Below are positions 53,134 through 60,375 of a DNA stretch of 64,000 bases, piece by piece. The notes under the pieces were generated by a model. It was not told the DNA's origin. It saw only the letters and a list, made by a program, of their open reading frames with translations, and made no database searches. Source of the DNA: Neisseria lactamica NS19. GTDB lineage: Bacteria > Pseudomonadota > Gammaproteobacteria > Burkholderiales > Neisseriaceae. A program made the translations under genes and the position numbers. The stretch is from assembly GCA_000193795.2 (NCBI GenBank), contig AEPI01000044.1, positions 23,216 to 87,215 on the forward strand, written 5' to 3'. Positions within the stretch are counted from its first letter, which is position 1; every line of letters starts with the position of its first letter.

Positions 53134-54437
53134 ATGACGATTCCTTTCAAACCGAGCCTGCTTGCAATGGCATCCATCCTCTCCCTTTCCGCCTGTATTT
53201 CAGGGGGAGGGGATACGCCTGCGGTCAAATCCTCAGAAACGCCGTCAAATAAAGTTGCCCCCCCCCCCCGCTGATACGGTAGGCTCTACCTCTGGTGCTG
53301 ATACGGCAAGCACTGCCTCGGGTGGGGACAGAGAGGAATCCAAAACAGAAATACCGCCTAAAGATACGCAGGGAGAAGGGGAAACCGCGCAGGCAGACGC
53401 TGATGGCGGAGTGCAAAATGATGCGCCCCAACATAATGATAATGCGCCGGCAACCGGCACATCCGACACGCAGCCTGAAAACAACCGTATGCCCGGCAAT
53501 GATGCCGGACGGGCGGATGGCGGCAATCAAGCTACCGATGCGCCGAAAAATACGGAATCTCATGATGGTACGGAAGGAAACGCTGTAAGCGAAGATGCGG
53601 GGATGCAGGCAAGCCCTCCTTCTGAAAAAAACGAACATCCTGAGCCTGCGATGAATCCCGAAGAGAAAAAACCGCAGGCGGAAGCGGAAGATTCCAAAGA
53701 TGCGGGGCAAGACGGGATGCAGGCTGATGAAGCAAGCGGCAGGCAGGATGCGGAAGAGGGGTTGCAAGGCGACGACCCGGCTGCTCATTCCCCCCAAGGT
53801 CAAGACCAACCCCAAAATGCTGCCGATAATCAACCTAAAACAGGCGTGTTTGGCGAGAAATATTTTGACAGTACGAGAGACATTACAACTTTAGTGATAA
53901 ATGGAGAAACTATTGATTTAAAGGAAGCTAGCGATACTGTATCACGTAATCACCCCGGTTTGATGAGTGATTTTGACAAAGTAATGGTTTCTCAAAACCA
54001 ATATAAGCACCTGATTTATGGGGCGCGTACAGGGTAAGCCGACAGAACAATTGCCGGTGGGTAATGCAACATACAATGGAAAGGTGCTGCATTTTAGGAA
54101 AGCATACGAAAACAATTGGTTTAATGATAGCGCATATCAAGCTGCAGGAACGTTTACGGCAAATGTTGATTTCTCACAGAAAACCGTAACAGGAAAAATT
54201 GATACCAAAGATTTTTCAGGTATGGGGATGCAAGAATTTACTGCGAATATCGATGGAAGTGGATTTCAAGGTAAGTGGAAATCGGATAATGGTCAAGGCG
54301 ATAAAGGCAATATTTCCGGGAAATTTTATGGTCAAGATGGCGCGGAAATGGCAGGCAGATACGACTATAAAGATCAAGATAATAGAAAAGACGGCTTCGG
54401 CGTATTTGCAGGCAAAAAAGAAGTAAGTGTCCGTTGA
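53134..54437 (+). pseudogene. exl-type surface lipoprotein (TbpB/NHBA-like), off by 12-C tract plus second frameshift
   Basis: Starts MTIPFKPSLLAMASILSLSACISGGG, where a signal peptide and lipobox LSAC precede a glycine run, as in TbpB, NHBA and HpuA lipoproteins. A run of 12 C at 53258-53269 throws the frame into a TGA at 53272; 11 or 14 C would read on. The next frame runs to TAA 54037 through an Ala/Gln/Asp/Glu-rich, disordered region of ~200 residues. A second shift near 54018-54037 (GGGGCGCG) is needed to join the C-terminal barrel, 54018-54437, which has GTFTANVDFSQKTVTGKID, GSGFQGKW, GKFYGQDGAEMAGRYDY and GFGVFAGKK. It lies directly after hemO where exl2/exl3 lipoprotein cassettes are described. 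The C tract suggests phase variation; the second shift suggests decay or a sequencing error. Confidence 0.8.
53258..53269 (+). repeat. poly-C tract, 12 C, phase-variation switch
   Basis: Homopolymer inside the N-terminal coding region, at codons ~42-46. Present length is the out-of-frame state. 11 C would give the residues PPPADTVGS in frame. Confidence 0.85.
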
Positions 54438-54577
54438 TATTTATCCTGTGTTTCACAGTCGGAAACAGTGGCGTTTCCTTCCGACAGGGCATCGGGCAAC
54501 ACCTTGATGTGTTGTCCCACCTGCAGAAGCAATCCTAATTGAACGATTATCTGTATTACCGATTTGATTTATGAACT

Positions 54578-54752
54578 ATGCCGTCTGAAAAATGTTTCAG
54601 ACGGCATTTTTTGATTGCCGATATGTTTAACGGACGACATTGGCGCGCATGACCACGCGGACGTGGAACGAGCCTGCCTGACAGTCGTATTGTCCGCCTT
54701 GCAGTGGCTGCTTGTCGAAGTAGCTGTGGAAGCCGGTAACGCTGCGTCCGCA
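54578..54752. repeat. direct repeat, left copy (pairs with 55639-55812)
   Basis: About 175 bases: an inverted uptake-sequence pair followed by the last ~125 bases of the small lipoprotein gene. It matches 55639-55812 with only a handful of differences (for example GACCACG versus GACTACG, GTATT versus ATATT). The two copies are ~1.06 kb apart and bracket the toxin-antitoxin genes. Confidence 0.85.
54627..54752 (-). pseudogene. truncated 3' end of the small lipoprotein gene
   Basis: Encodes the last ~41 residues (VTGFHSYFDKQPLQGGQYDC to VRVVMRANVVR and stop) identical at protein level to the end of the intact gene at 55687-56199, with no start or upstream part. A recombination remnant. Confidence 0.8.
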
Positions 54753-54820
54753 AGGGTGGCGGCAGATGCTGCATTGTGTTTATAATGCCGTGTCGGACGT
54801 TTGATGATAGGAAAATAATA

Positions 54821-55105
54821 ATGCTTGCCAATCAAGAAGTAACCGGTGTCAAACTGGGATACCGTAAAGCCGTTTTACAAGAGCTGGCACGGGATTTCGG
54901 GGGCAGCGTGCACAGTATCGTATTGGATGCTGTGGATGGTCATATAGAACGGTTGAAAGCCAAACAAGCCTACGATAAGCGGGCGATGCAGGCTTTTCAG
55001 GATTATCAGGAAACAGGGTTGCATATTACGCTTAATGAGTTTGCGGACTGGGTGGACGGCTTGGATGACGATGGATCAAAGGATATGCCCGAATGCCGCA
55101 AGTGA
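54821..55105 (+). CDS. antitoxin of a type II toxin-antitoxin pair
   Basis: 94 residues, mostly helical. The N-terminal strand-helix VTGVKLGYRKAVLQELARDFGGSVHSIVLDAV looks like a ribbon-helix-helix DNA-binding domain, followed by a toxin-wrapping helical tail (EFADWVDGLDDDG). ATG 54821 has TAGGA ~9 bases upstream and a TATAAT at 54781-54786. It overlaps the toxin gene by 13 bases, the normal antitoxin-first layout. The antitoxin family (CopG/RHH type) is judged by eye. Confidence 0.75.
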   Translation: MLANQEVTGVKLGYRKAVLQELARDFGGSVHSIVLDAVDGHIERLKAKQAYDKRAMQAFQDYQETGLHITLNEFADWVDGLDDDGSKDMPECRK

Positions 55106-55434
55106 AGTTGATAATTACACGCCCCGCGCAATCTGATTTGGTCAGGATTTATAATTTTTTGAATGATTTGGGTGCGGAACATCAGGCAAATACAGTGATG
55201 CGGCTGCTTAAAAATTCTTTTGTTTCTACACAAAGCAGCCCGAGTAATGGGAAACCTTATGATTTGTCGGTGGCGGGGGAAACTTTGCAAAATGTAAGGG
55301 AAGTAATCGTACCTTATGGCAAAAGCGGTTATAGCTATTTGTTTTGGCACGATAAATCAGGTAAGCAAATATTGATTTTGACGGTGAGGCATTTCCGTGA
55401 AAATGCCTACCGCCTGAGCTTTCCTTTTTTATAA
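55093..55434 (+). CDS. RelE/ParE-type toxin
   Basis: 113 residues. ParE/RelE signatures: ITRPAQSDLVRIYNFL (first helix), LLKNSFVSTQSSPSNGKPYDL, VREVIVPYGKSGYSYLFWHDKSGKQILILTVRHFRENAYRLSF, including the central VRE, a basic/aromatic strand and the C-terminal HXRE. Whether it cuts ribosome-bound mRNA (RelE-like) or poisons gyrase (ParE-like) cannot be told. Start ATG 55093 overlaps the antitoxin end. Sits inside the exl region between direct repeats. Confidence 0.8.
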   Translation: MPQVKLIITRPAQSDLVRIYNFLNDLGAEHQANTVMRLLKNSFVSTQSSPSNGKPYDLSVAGETLQNVREVIVPYGKSGYSYLFWHDKSGKQILILTVRHFRENAYRLSFPFL

Positions 55435-55638
55435 CGGTATTTGGTTTGGCGGCTTTCCCTTGTGCGGGGCAATGCGTTTCGGCTTGGTTGCGGCACGTTC
55501 GGATAAACCGCCTTCAAGAACATAACCGGACTGCAGCTTTGATTCCGTTCCGCAGGCGGGATGTTTGAACGGTGCAGATATGGAAGTATGGAGTGTCCCG
55601 ATCTGAATCTGCCGCACAATAAGGCAAGGGGATTAAAA

Positions 55639-55812
55639 ATGCCGTCTGAAAAAATGTTTCAGACGGCTTTTTTGATTGCCGATATGTTAACGGACGACAT
55701 TGGCGCGCATGACTACGCGGACGTGGAACGAGCCTGCCTGACAGTCATATTGTCCGCCTTGCAGCGGCTGCTTGTCGAAGTAGCTGTGGAAGCCGGTAAC
55801 GCCGCGCCCGCC
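55639..55812. repeat. direct repeat, right copy (pairs with 54578-54752)
   Basis: Inverted uptake pair plus the 3' end of the intact small lipoprotein gene; see the left copy. The two stems differ slightly (GACGGCATTTTTT versus GACGGCTTTTTT). Confidence 0.85.
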
Positions 55813-56199
55813 GAGTTTGCCGGCGGTCTGCTGGAATTTGCGGGCGGCATTGATTAGGGCGCGTTCGCAGGCCTCTGAGTCGGATTTGCCTACGCCGTTT
55901 GCCGCCTGACGAGTAACCAAGCCCTGACCGTTTGCAACAGGTACGCCACCGCCGCCGAAGCTGACGGGAATCCCGGATTCCAATACACCGCCTGCAATGG
56001 CTGCATTTATTGCCGCCTGACCGTTGCTGCAACGGTAAATGATGTTTTTGCCGCTTCCTGCGGTGTCTCCGCGGATGACTTTGCATGATTCTCCGGCCGG
56101 TGTGTCGGAGGATGCCGTGTGCGCGTTTTTAGGTGCGCGGCCGGATTGGCAGGCTGCCAGCATCAGGGCGGCGGCGGAGAGTATGAGGATTTTTTTCAT
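55687..56199 (-). CDS. small conserved lipoprotein, unknown function
   Basis: 170 residues. Signal MKKILILSAAALMLAAC with lipobox LAAC, then QSGRAPKNAHTASS. The body has three or four cysteines, a glycine patch (SFGGGGVPVANGQG) and a conserved C-terminal block (SEACERALINAARKFQQTA, GVTGFHSYFDKQPLQ). The pattern of the C-terminus recalls heavy-metal-binding/YbjQ-like proteins, but I cannot assign a function. Transcribed against the toxin-antitoxin genes and away from the U32 protease gene; ends at an inverted uptake-sequence terminator (55639-55672). Confidence 0.75.
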   Translation of the reverse strand: MKKILILSAAALMLAACQSGRAPKNAHTASSDTPAGESCKVIRGDTAGSGKNIIYRCSNGQAAINAAIAGGVLESGIPVSFGGGGVPVANGQGLVTRQAANGVGKSDSEACERALINAARKFQQTAGKLGGRGVTGFHSYFDKQPLQGGQYDCQAGSFHVRVVMRANVVR

Positions 56200-56258
56200 G
56201 TCGGATGTCCTTGTTTGCTGTGGGAAATCATTAGCATTGTACAGTAAGATTCAACAAA

Positions 56259-56290
56259 ATGCCGTCTGAAAACGGGTTTCAGACGGCATT
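56259..56290. terminator. inverted uptake-sequence at the right cassette boundary
   Basis: Uptake sequence, 8-base loop, inverted copy directly after the U32 protease stop (reverse strand). The described exl cassettes end in an uptake-sequence repeat downstream of the collagenase gene, which fits this position. Confidence 0.65.
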
Positions 56291-56295
56291 GTGGC

Positions 56296-57651
56296 TCAGG
56301 GGTTCAATACGCGTGCGATGAGGGCTTTTTCTTTGCCCTGCATATTGGGGATTTTGACCTGAATGCCGTTGCCGGGTGCGACATCGACAGGCTGGCCTTT
56401 GCGGGTCATTTGTTCCAATTTGATGGTTTGGTTGCCGCTCGGGTGGATGATTTCGAGCGAATCGCCGACGGCAAAGCGGTTTTTAACTTCCACCGTTGCC
56501 CAGCCGTTTTTATCGATTTCGGTAACGTGTCCGACGTATTGGCTTTGTTTGGCGGTGGAATGGCCGCTGAGATAGTTTTGATAGTCTTGGGTTTGGTGGC
56601 GTTCGAGGAAGCCGCTGGTGTAGCCGCGGTTGGCAAGGCCTTCGAGTTCGCTCAACAGGCTGTAATCAAACGGACGGCCTGCAACGGCATCATCAATCGC
56701 TTTGCGGTAGGACTGGGCGACGCGTGCAACGTAGTAGAGCGACTTTGTACGCCCTTCGACTTTGAGGCTGTCCACGCCGATTTTGGCGAGTTTCTCGACG
56801 ACTTCGATACCGCGCAGGTCTTTGGAGTTCATGATGTAGGTGCCGTGTTCGTCTTCCATAATCGGCATCATCTCGCCCGGGCGGTTGGACTCTTCAATCA
56901 GGAAGACTTTGTCGGCGTAGGGGTGGCGTTTCTGACCGTTGATGCCTTCGAAGTTTTGATTGGCTTCTTCTTGGGCTTTTTCAAAGTTGAAACCTTGCAG
57001 AAGCCGGGCATCGCCCGCATCGCTTTCAGTGGCGTTGTGGACTTTGTAATCCCAACGACAGGAGTTGGTGCAGGTACCTTGGTTGGGGTCGCGGTGGTTG
57101 AAGTAGCCGGAGAGCAGGCAGCGGCCGGAGTAGGCGATGCACAATGCGCCGTGAATGAAGACTTCGAGTTCGATGTCGGGGCATTCTTGGCGGATTTCGG
57201 CGATTTCTTCCATACTCAATTCGCGCGACAGGATGATGCGTTCGACACCGATGTTTTGCCAGAATTTCACGCCCCAGTAGTTGGTGGTGTTTGCCTGTAC
57301 GGATAGATGAATCGGCATTTCCGGCCATTTTTCGCGCACGGTCATAATCAAACCCGGATCCGCCATAATCAGCGCGTCGGGTTTCATGGCAATCAAGGGC
57401 TCCATATCGGAAACAAAGGTTTTGAGTTTGGAGTTGTGCGGCAGGGTGTTGACGGTCAAAAAGAATTTTTTGTTGCGCTCGTGCGCTTCTTTAATGCCTT
57501 GTTCTAAAACATCAAGTTTGGCAAATTCGTTGTTGCGGGCGCGCAGGGAATAGCGCGGGCTGCCGGCATAAACGGCATCTGCGCCGTAATCGTAGGCGGC
57601 GCGCATTCTTTCCAATCCGCCGGCGGGCAATAAGAGTTCGGGTGCTTTCAT
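56296..57651 (-). CDS. trhP: U32 family protein, TrhP/YegQ type ('collagenase')
   Basis: 451 residues: LLLPAGGLERMRAAYDYGADAVYAG, signature EVFIHGALCIAYSGRCLLSGYFNHRDPNQGTC (56-57 kb; four conserved cysteines for an iron-sulfur cluster), and SLKVEGRTKSLYYVARV. U32 proteins were named collagenases, but the E. coli homologues TrhP (YegQ) and RlhA use prephenate-linked chemistry to hydroxylate tRNA or rRNA; TrhP makes 5-hydroxyuridine at tRNA position 34. This is the 'col' gene that marks the right side of the exl locus. Confidence 0.9.
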   Translation of the reverse strand: MKAPELLLPAGGLERMRAAYDYGADAVYAGSPRYSLRARNNEFAKLDVLEQGIKEAHERNKKFFLTVNTLPHNSKLKTFVSDMEPLIAMKPDALIMADPGLIMTVREKWPEMPIHLSVQANTTNYWGVKFWQNIGVERIILSRELSMEEIAEIRQECPDIELEVFIHGALCIAYSGRCLLSGYFNHRDPNQGTCTNSCRWDYKVHNATESDAGDARLLQGFNFEKAQEEANQNFEGINGQKRHPYADKVFLIEESNRPGEMMPIMEDEHGTYIMNSKDLRGIEVVEKLAKIGVDSLKVEGRTKSLYYVARVAQSYRKAIDDAVAGRPFDYSLLSELEGLANRGYTSGFLERHQTQDYQNYLSGHSTAKQSQYVGHVTEIDKNGWATVEVKNRFAVGDSLEIIHPSGNQTIKLEQMTRKGQPVDVAPGNGIQVKIPNMQGKEKALIARVLNP

Positions 57652-57677
57652 ATGCGTTTCTTTGCTATCAAAATGGT

Positions 57678-57709
57678 TTCAGACGGCATCGGGAAGAATG
57701 CCGTCTGAA
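57678..57709. other. inverted uptake-sequence pair
   Basis: Two uptake sequences facing away with an 8-base loop, between the divergent U32 and HAD genes; no T-run, so probably not a terminator. Confidence 0.55.
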
Positions 57710-57841
57710 GGGTGCGGGAAGACGGGGGATTATCCGCCTTTTCGTGTTCGCGGTCAATTTTGCCGGGAAATTTATAGGGATTTATCAAGTATTTGCCTGA
57801 TTGGGATACAATGCGGCAGTTTGAATGCGAAAGAGAATGTG

Positions 57842-58630
57842 ATGAATCCCAAAATCGTGTTTTTCGATATTGACGATACGCTGTACCGCAAATATACGGA
57901 TACCTTGCGCCCTTCCGTGAAAACGGCGGTGGCGGCTTTGCGCGGCAAGGGTATATTGACGGCGGTGGCGACGGGGCGTTCTCCGGCGACGGTTCCCGAA
58001 AAGGTCAGGGACATGATGGCGGAAACGGGTATGGATGCCGTGGTAACGATAAACGGACAGTTTGCGCTGCTGCACGGAAAAATTGTGCGCGAAGTGCCGA
58101 TGGATACCGGTTTGATGGGTAGGGTTTGCGCGCATTTGGATGGCTTGGGTATGGATTATGCGTTTGTCGGCGGAGAGGGGATTGCTGTGTCCGCGCTGTC
58201 GGAATGCGTGTACCGCGCCTTGAAGCATATCGCCCGCGATTTTTTTGCCGATAAGGATTATTTCTCAAGCAAACCGGTGTATCAGATGCTGGTGTTTGCG
58301 GAGGAAAACGAAATGCCGCTCTGGTCGGATATTGTGGAACGGGAAGGCTTGAAAACGGTGCGCTGGCACGAGGAAGCGGTCGATCTGCTGCCTGCGGGGA
58401 TGTCGAAAACAGACGGCATCAGAAGCGTGGTTGAGGCATTGGGATGGGGAATGGCGGACGTGATGGCGTTCGGCGACGGTTTGAACGATGTGGAAATGCT
58501 GTCGGAAGTCGGATTCGGCGTGGCAATGGGTAACGGGGAACAGGCGGCGAAAGAAGCGGCGAAATATGTTTGCCCCGGCGTTGATGAAGACGGCGTGTTG
58601 AGGGGCTTGCAAGATTTGGGCGTGATTTGA
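57842..58630 (+). CDS. HAD-superfamily phosphatase, Cof type
   Basis: 262 residues: nucleophile motif FFDIDDTLY (first Asp at ~9), motif II ATGRSPATV, GINGQ-like TINGQFAL cap region, motif III lysine in LPAGMSKTDGI and motif IV FGDGLNDVEMLS, the Cof/IIB layout. Members dephosphorylate sugar phosphates, PLP or FMN; substrate unknown here. A TACAAT at 57807-57812 may be its -10. ATG 57842; the longer open frame upstream crosses the uptake pair and is rejected. Confidence 0.88.
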   Translation: MNPKIVFFDIDDTLYRKYTDTLRPSVKTAVAALRGKGILTAVATGRSPATVPEKVRDMMAETGMDAVVTINGQFALLHGKIVREVPMDTGLMGRVCAHLDGLGMDYAFVGGEGIAVSALSECVYRALKHIARDFFADKDYFSSKPVYQMLVFAEENEMPLWSDIVEREGLKTVRWHEEAVDLLPAGMSKTDGIRSVVEALGWGMADVMAFGDGLNDVEMLSEVGFGVAMGNGEQAAKEAAKYVCPGVDEDGVLRGLQDLGVI

Positions 58631-58677
58631 ACGCATCATCAAAACCCTGCCGGTTTCAGACGGCAGGGCCGGTTGTT

Positions 58678-59244
58678 TCAGCCTTTCATACAGCCTTCGT
58701 TTTGAAGCAGGGTAAATAAGGGCGCGCCGCTTGCACGGATATTCTTGCCGCCTTGAAGGTCGGTAAATTCCAAAATGGCGGCGGCTTCGACAATTTTCCC
58801 GCCGAGTTTGCGAATCAGCTCCAGCCCGGCAAGCATCGTGCCGCCCGTGGCAACCAAATCATCGACCAGCAGGACGCGCGAACCGGGTTTGACCGCATCG
58901 GTGTGGATTTCCACCGCCGCTTCCCCGTATTCGAGCGCGTAGCTTTGCGATACGGTTTCAAAAGGCAGCTTGCCTTTTTTGCGGATGGGGACGAAGCCGA
59001 CGTTGAGCTGGTAGGCGAGTGCCGCGCCGATAATGAAGCCGCGCGCGTCCAAACCGGCAACGATGTCGATTTTCTGATCCATATAGCGGTAAACCAGCAG
59101 ATCGACCAAAAGGCGGAAGTATTCCGCACTTTGCAGGACGGGCGTGATGTCGTGGAATAAGATGCCTTTTTGCGGCCAGTTTTCGATTTTGCGGATTTTG
59201 TCGGCAAGCGCGCCGACGCTCATAGCTTCGGGATGAACCAGCAT
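58678..59244 (-). CDS. apt: adenine phosphoribosyltransferase
   Basis: Salvages adenine to AMP with PRPP. 188 residues from ATG 59244 (MLVHPEAMSVG); an upstream in-frame ATG at 59277 would give 199. Signatures: GILFHDITPVLQSAEYFRLL, LDARGFIIGAALAYQL, and the PRPP loop VLLVDDLVATGGTMLAGLEL. A GGAA site six bases from ATG 59244 and the usual neisserial length favour the shorter form. Divergent from gmk. Confidence 0.94.
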   Translation of the reverse strand: MLVHPEAMSVGALADKIRKIENWPQKGILFHDITPVLQSAEYFRLLVDLLVYRYMDQKIDIVAGLDARGFIIGAALAYQLNVGFVPIRKKGKLPFETVSQSYALEYGEAAVEIHTDAVKPGSRVLLVDDLVATGGTMLAGLELIRKLGGKIVEAAAILEFTDLQGGKNIRASGAPLFTLLQNEGCMKG

Positions 59245-59368
59245 TGCGTGTTCCAAGTTTGATGTTTTTAACGCCATATTGTAGCCGTCAGCCTGCCGCT
59301 TGCCAAATCAATCAAAACAATAGCGGCAAAATATGGGCATCGGCAAATATGAAAACGGGTGTCCGTTG

Positions 59369-59377
59369 TGATACAAT
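59369..59377 (+). promoter_or_regulatory. candidate extended -10 of gmk
   Basis: TGATACAAT (TGN plus TACAAT), ~28 bases before the gmk ATG; no convincing -35. Confidence 0.35.
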
Positions 59378-59404
59378 CGGTCGGAAAATATACAGGTAAA
59401 AAAT

Positions 59405-60022
59405 ATGTCCGCTTATCGAAAAGGCAACATCTTTATCATTTCGGCCGCTTCCGGCACAGGCAAAACCACGCTGGTGTCGCGGCTGTTGGCAAACCATAAC
59501 GGTTTGCGCGTTTCCGTGTCGCACACGACGCGCCCGCCGCGTGAAGGCGAAGCAAACGGCGTACATTATCACTTTGTTTCTAAAGAAGAATTTAAGTCGC
59601 TTATTGCGCAGGAAGCTTTTTTGGAATACGCAGACGTATTCGGCAACTATTACGGCACGAGTGCCGAGGGTGTGAATGCGTTGGCGGCGGCAGGCTATGA
59701 CGTGATTTTGGAAATCGACGTTCAGGGCGCGGCGCAGGTTCGAGATGCGCTGCCCGAAGCCGTCGGTATCTTTATCCTGCCGCCTTCTTTTGATGTGCTT
59801 GCCGCGCGCCTCAACGGACGCGGGACGGACGGCCGGGAAGTTATCCAAAGGAGGCTGTCGAAGGCAAGGCATGAAATCGAACAGTCTGTGTTGTTCGATT
59901 ATGTCGTGGTTAATGACGACTTGGCGCGGGCGGAGGAGGATTTGCTCCATATTGTGAATGCCTGCCGTCTGAAAAGGTCGCGGCAACTGGGGTTTATTGC
60001 AGATTTGTTGGAAAATTCCTAG
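59405..60022 (+). CDS. gmk: guanylate kinase
   Basis: Phosphorylates GMP to GDP. 205 residues: P-loop SAASGTGKTTLVSRLL, GMP-binding SVSHTTRPPREGE and YYGTS, lid region. It opens the gmk-rpoZ-spoT run, the classic arrangement that ties guanine nucleotides to the stringent response. rpoZ follows after 58 bases. Confidence 0.96.
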   Translation: MSAYRKGNIFIISAASGTGKTTLVSRLLANHNGLRVSVSHTTRPPREGEANGVHYHFVSKEEFKSLIAQEAFLEYADVFGNYYGTSAEGVNALAAAGYDVILEIDVQGAAQVRDALPEAVGIFILPPSFDVLAARLNGRGTDGREVIQRRLSKARHEIEQSVLFDYVVVNDDLARAEEDLLHIVNACRLKRSRQLGFIADLLENS

Positions 60023-60080
60023 AAAACGGCGAAAATACCCGGTTTCCCAATTTAAATATTTTTGAAAGAAAGCAAATAAT

Positions 60081-60287
60081 ATGGCACGTATTACCACAGA
60101 AGACTGTACCGGAAAAATTTCCAACCATTTTGACCTGACATTGGTAGCGGCCCGCCGCGCCCGCCAGCTTGAGAACGGCAATACGCCGCTTGTGGACGAT
60201 GTCCGCAATAACAAACCGACCGTTACCGCCTTGCGGGAAATCGCCGCCGGGCATATCGGTACGGAACTGCTGACACGCAATAAATAA
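60081..60287 (+). CDS. rpoZ: RNA polymerase omega subunit
   Basis: 68 residues: [33 protein letters not shown] then [14 protein letters not shown], the whole omega core. Omega supports assembly of beta-prime and forms part of ppGpp site 1. Lies between gmk and spoT, as in E. coli. Confidence 0.96.
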
Positions 60288-60375
60288 ATCCTGCCGGAAA
60301 CGCACGCCGGCATATTCTGCCGCCGTGCAGTCCGACGGTTTGAAATGAAAAAATACATACCGAAAGCCGTCTGAA

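Noticed and set aside
53225..53833. Reverse-strand hydrophobic frame over the cassette lipoprotein
   Set aside because: Its Arg/Ile/Phe-rich product is the complement of the disordered Ala/Asp/Glu-rich coding region.
55429..55617. 62-codon reverse-strand frame between the toxin and the small lipoprotein
   Set aside because: Low-complexity Lys/Pro-rich product with no ribosome site and no recognisable family; it could be a remnant but cannot be supported.
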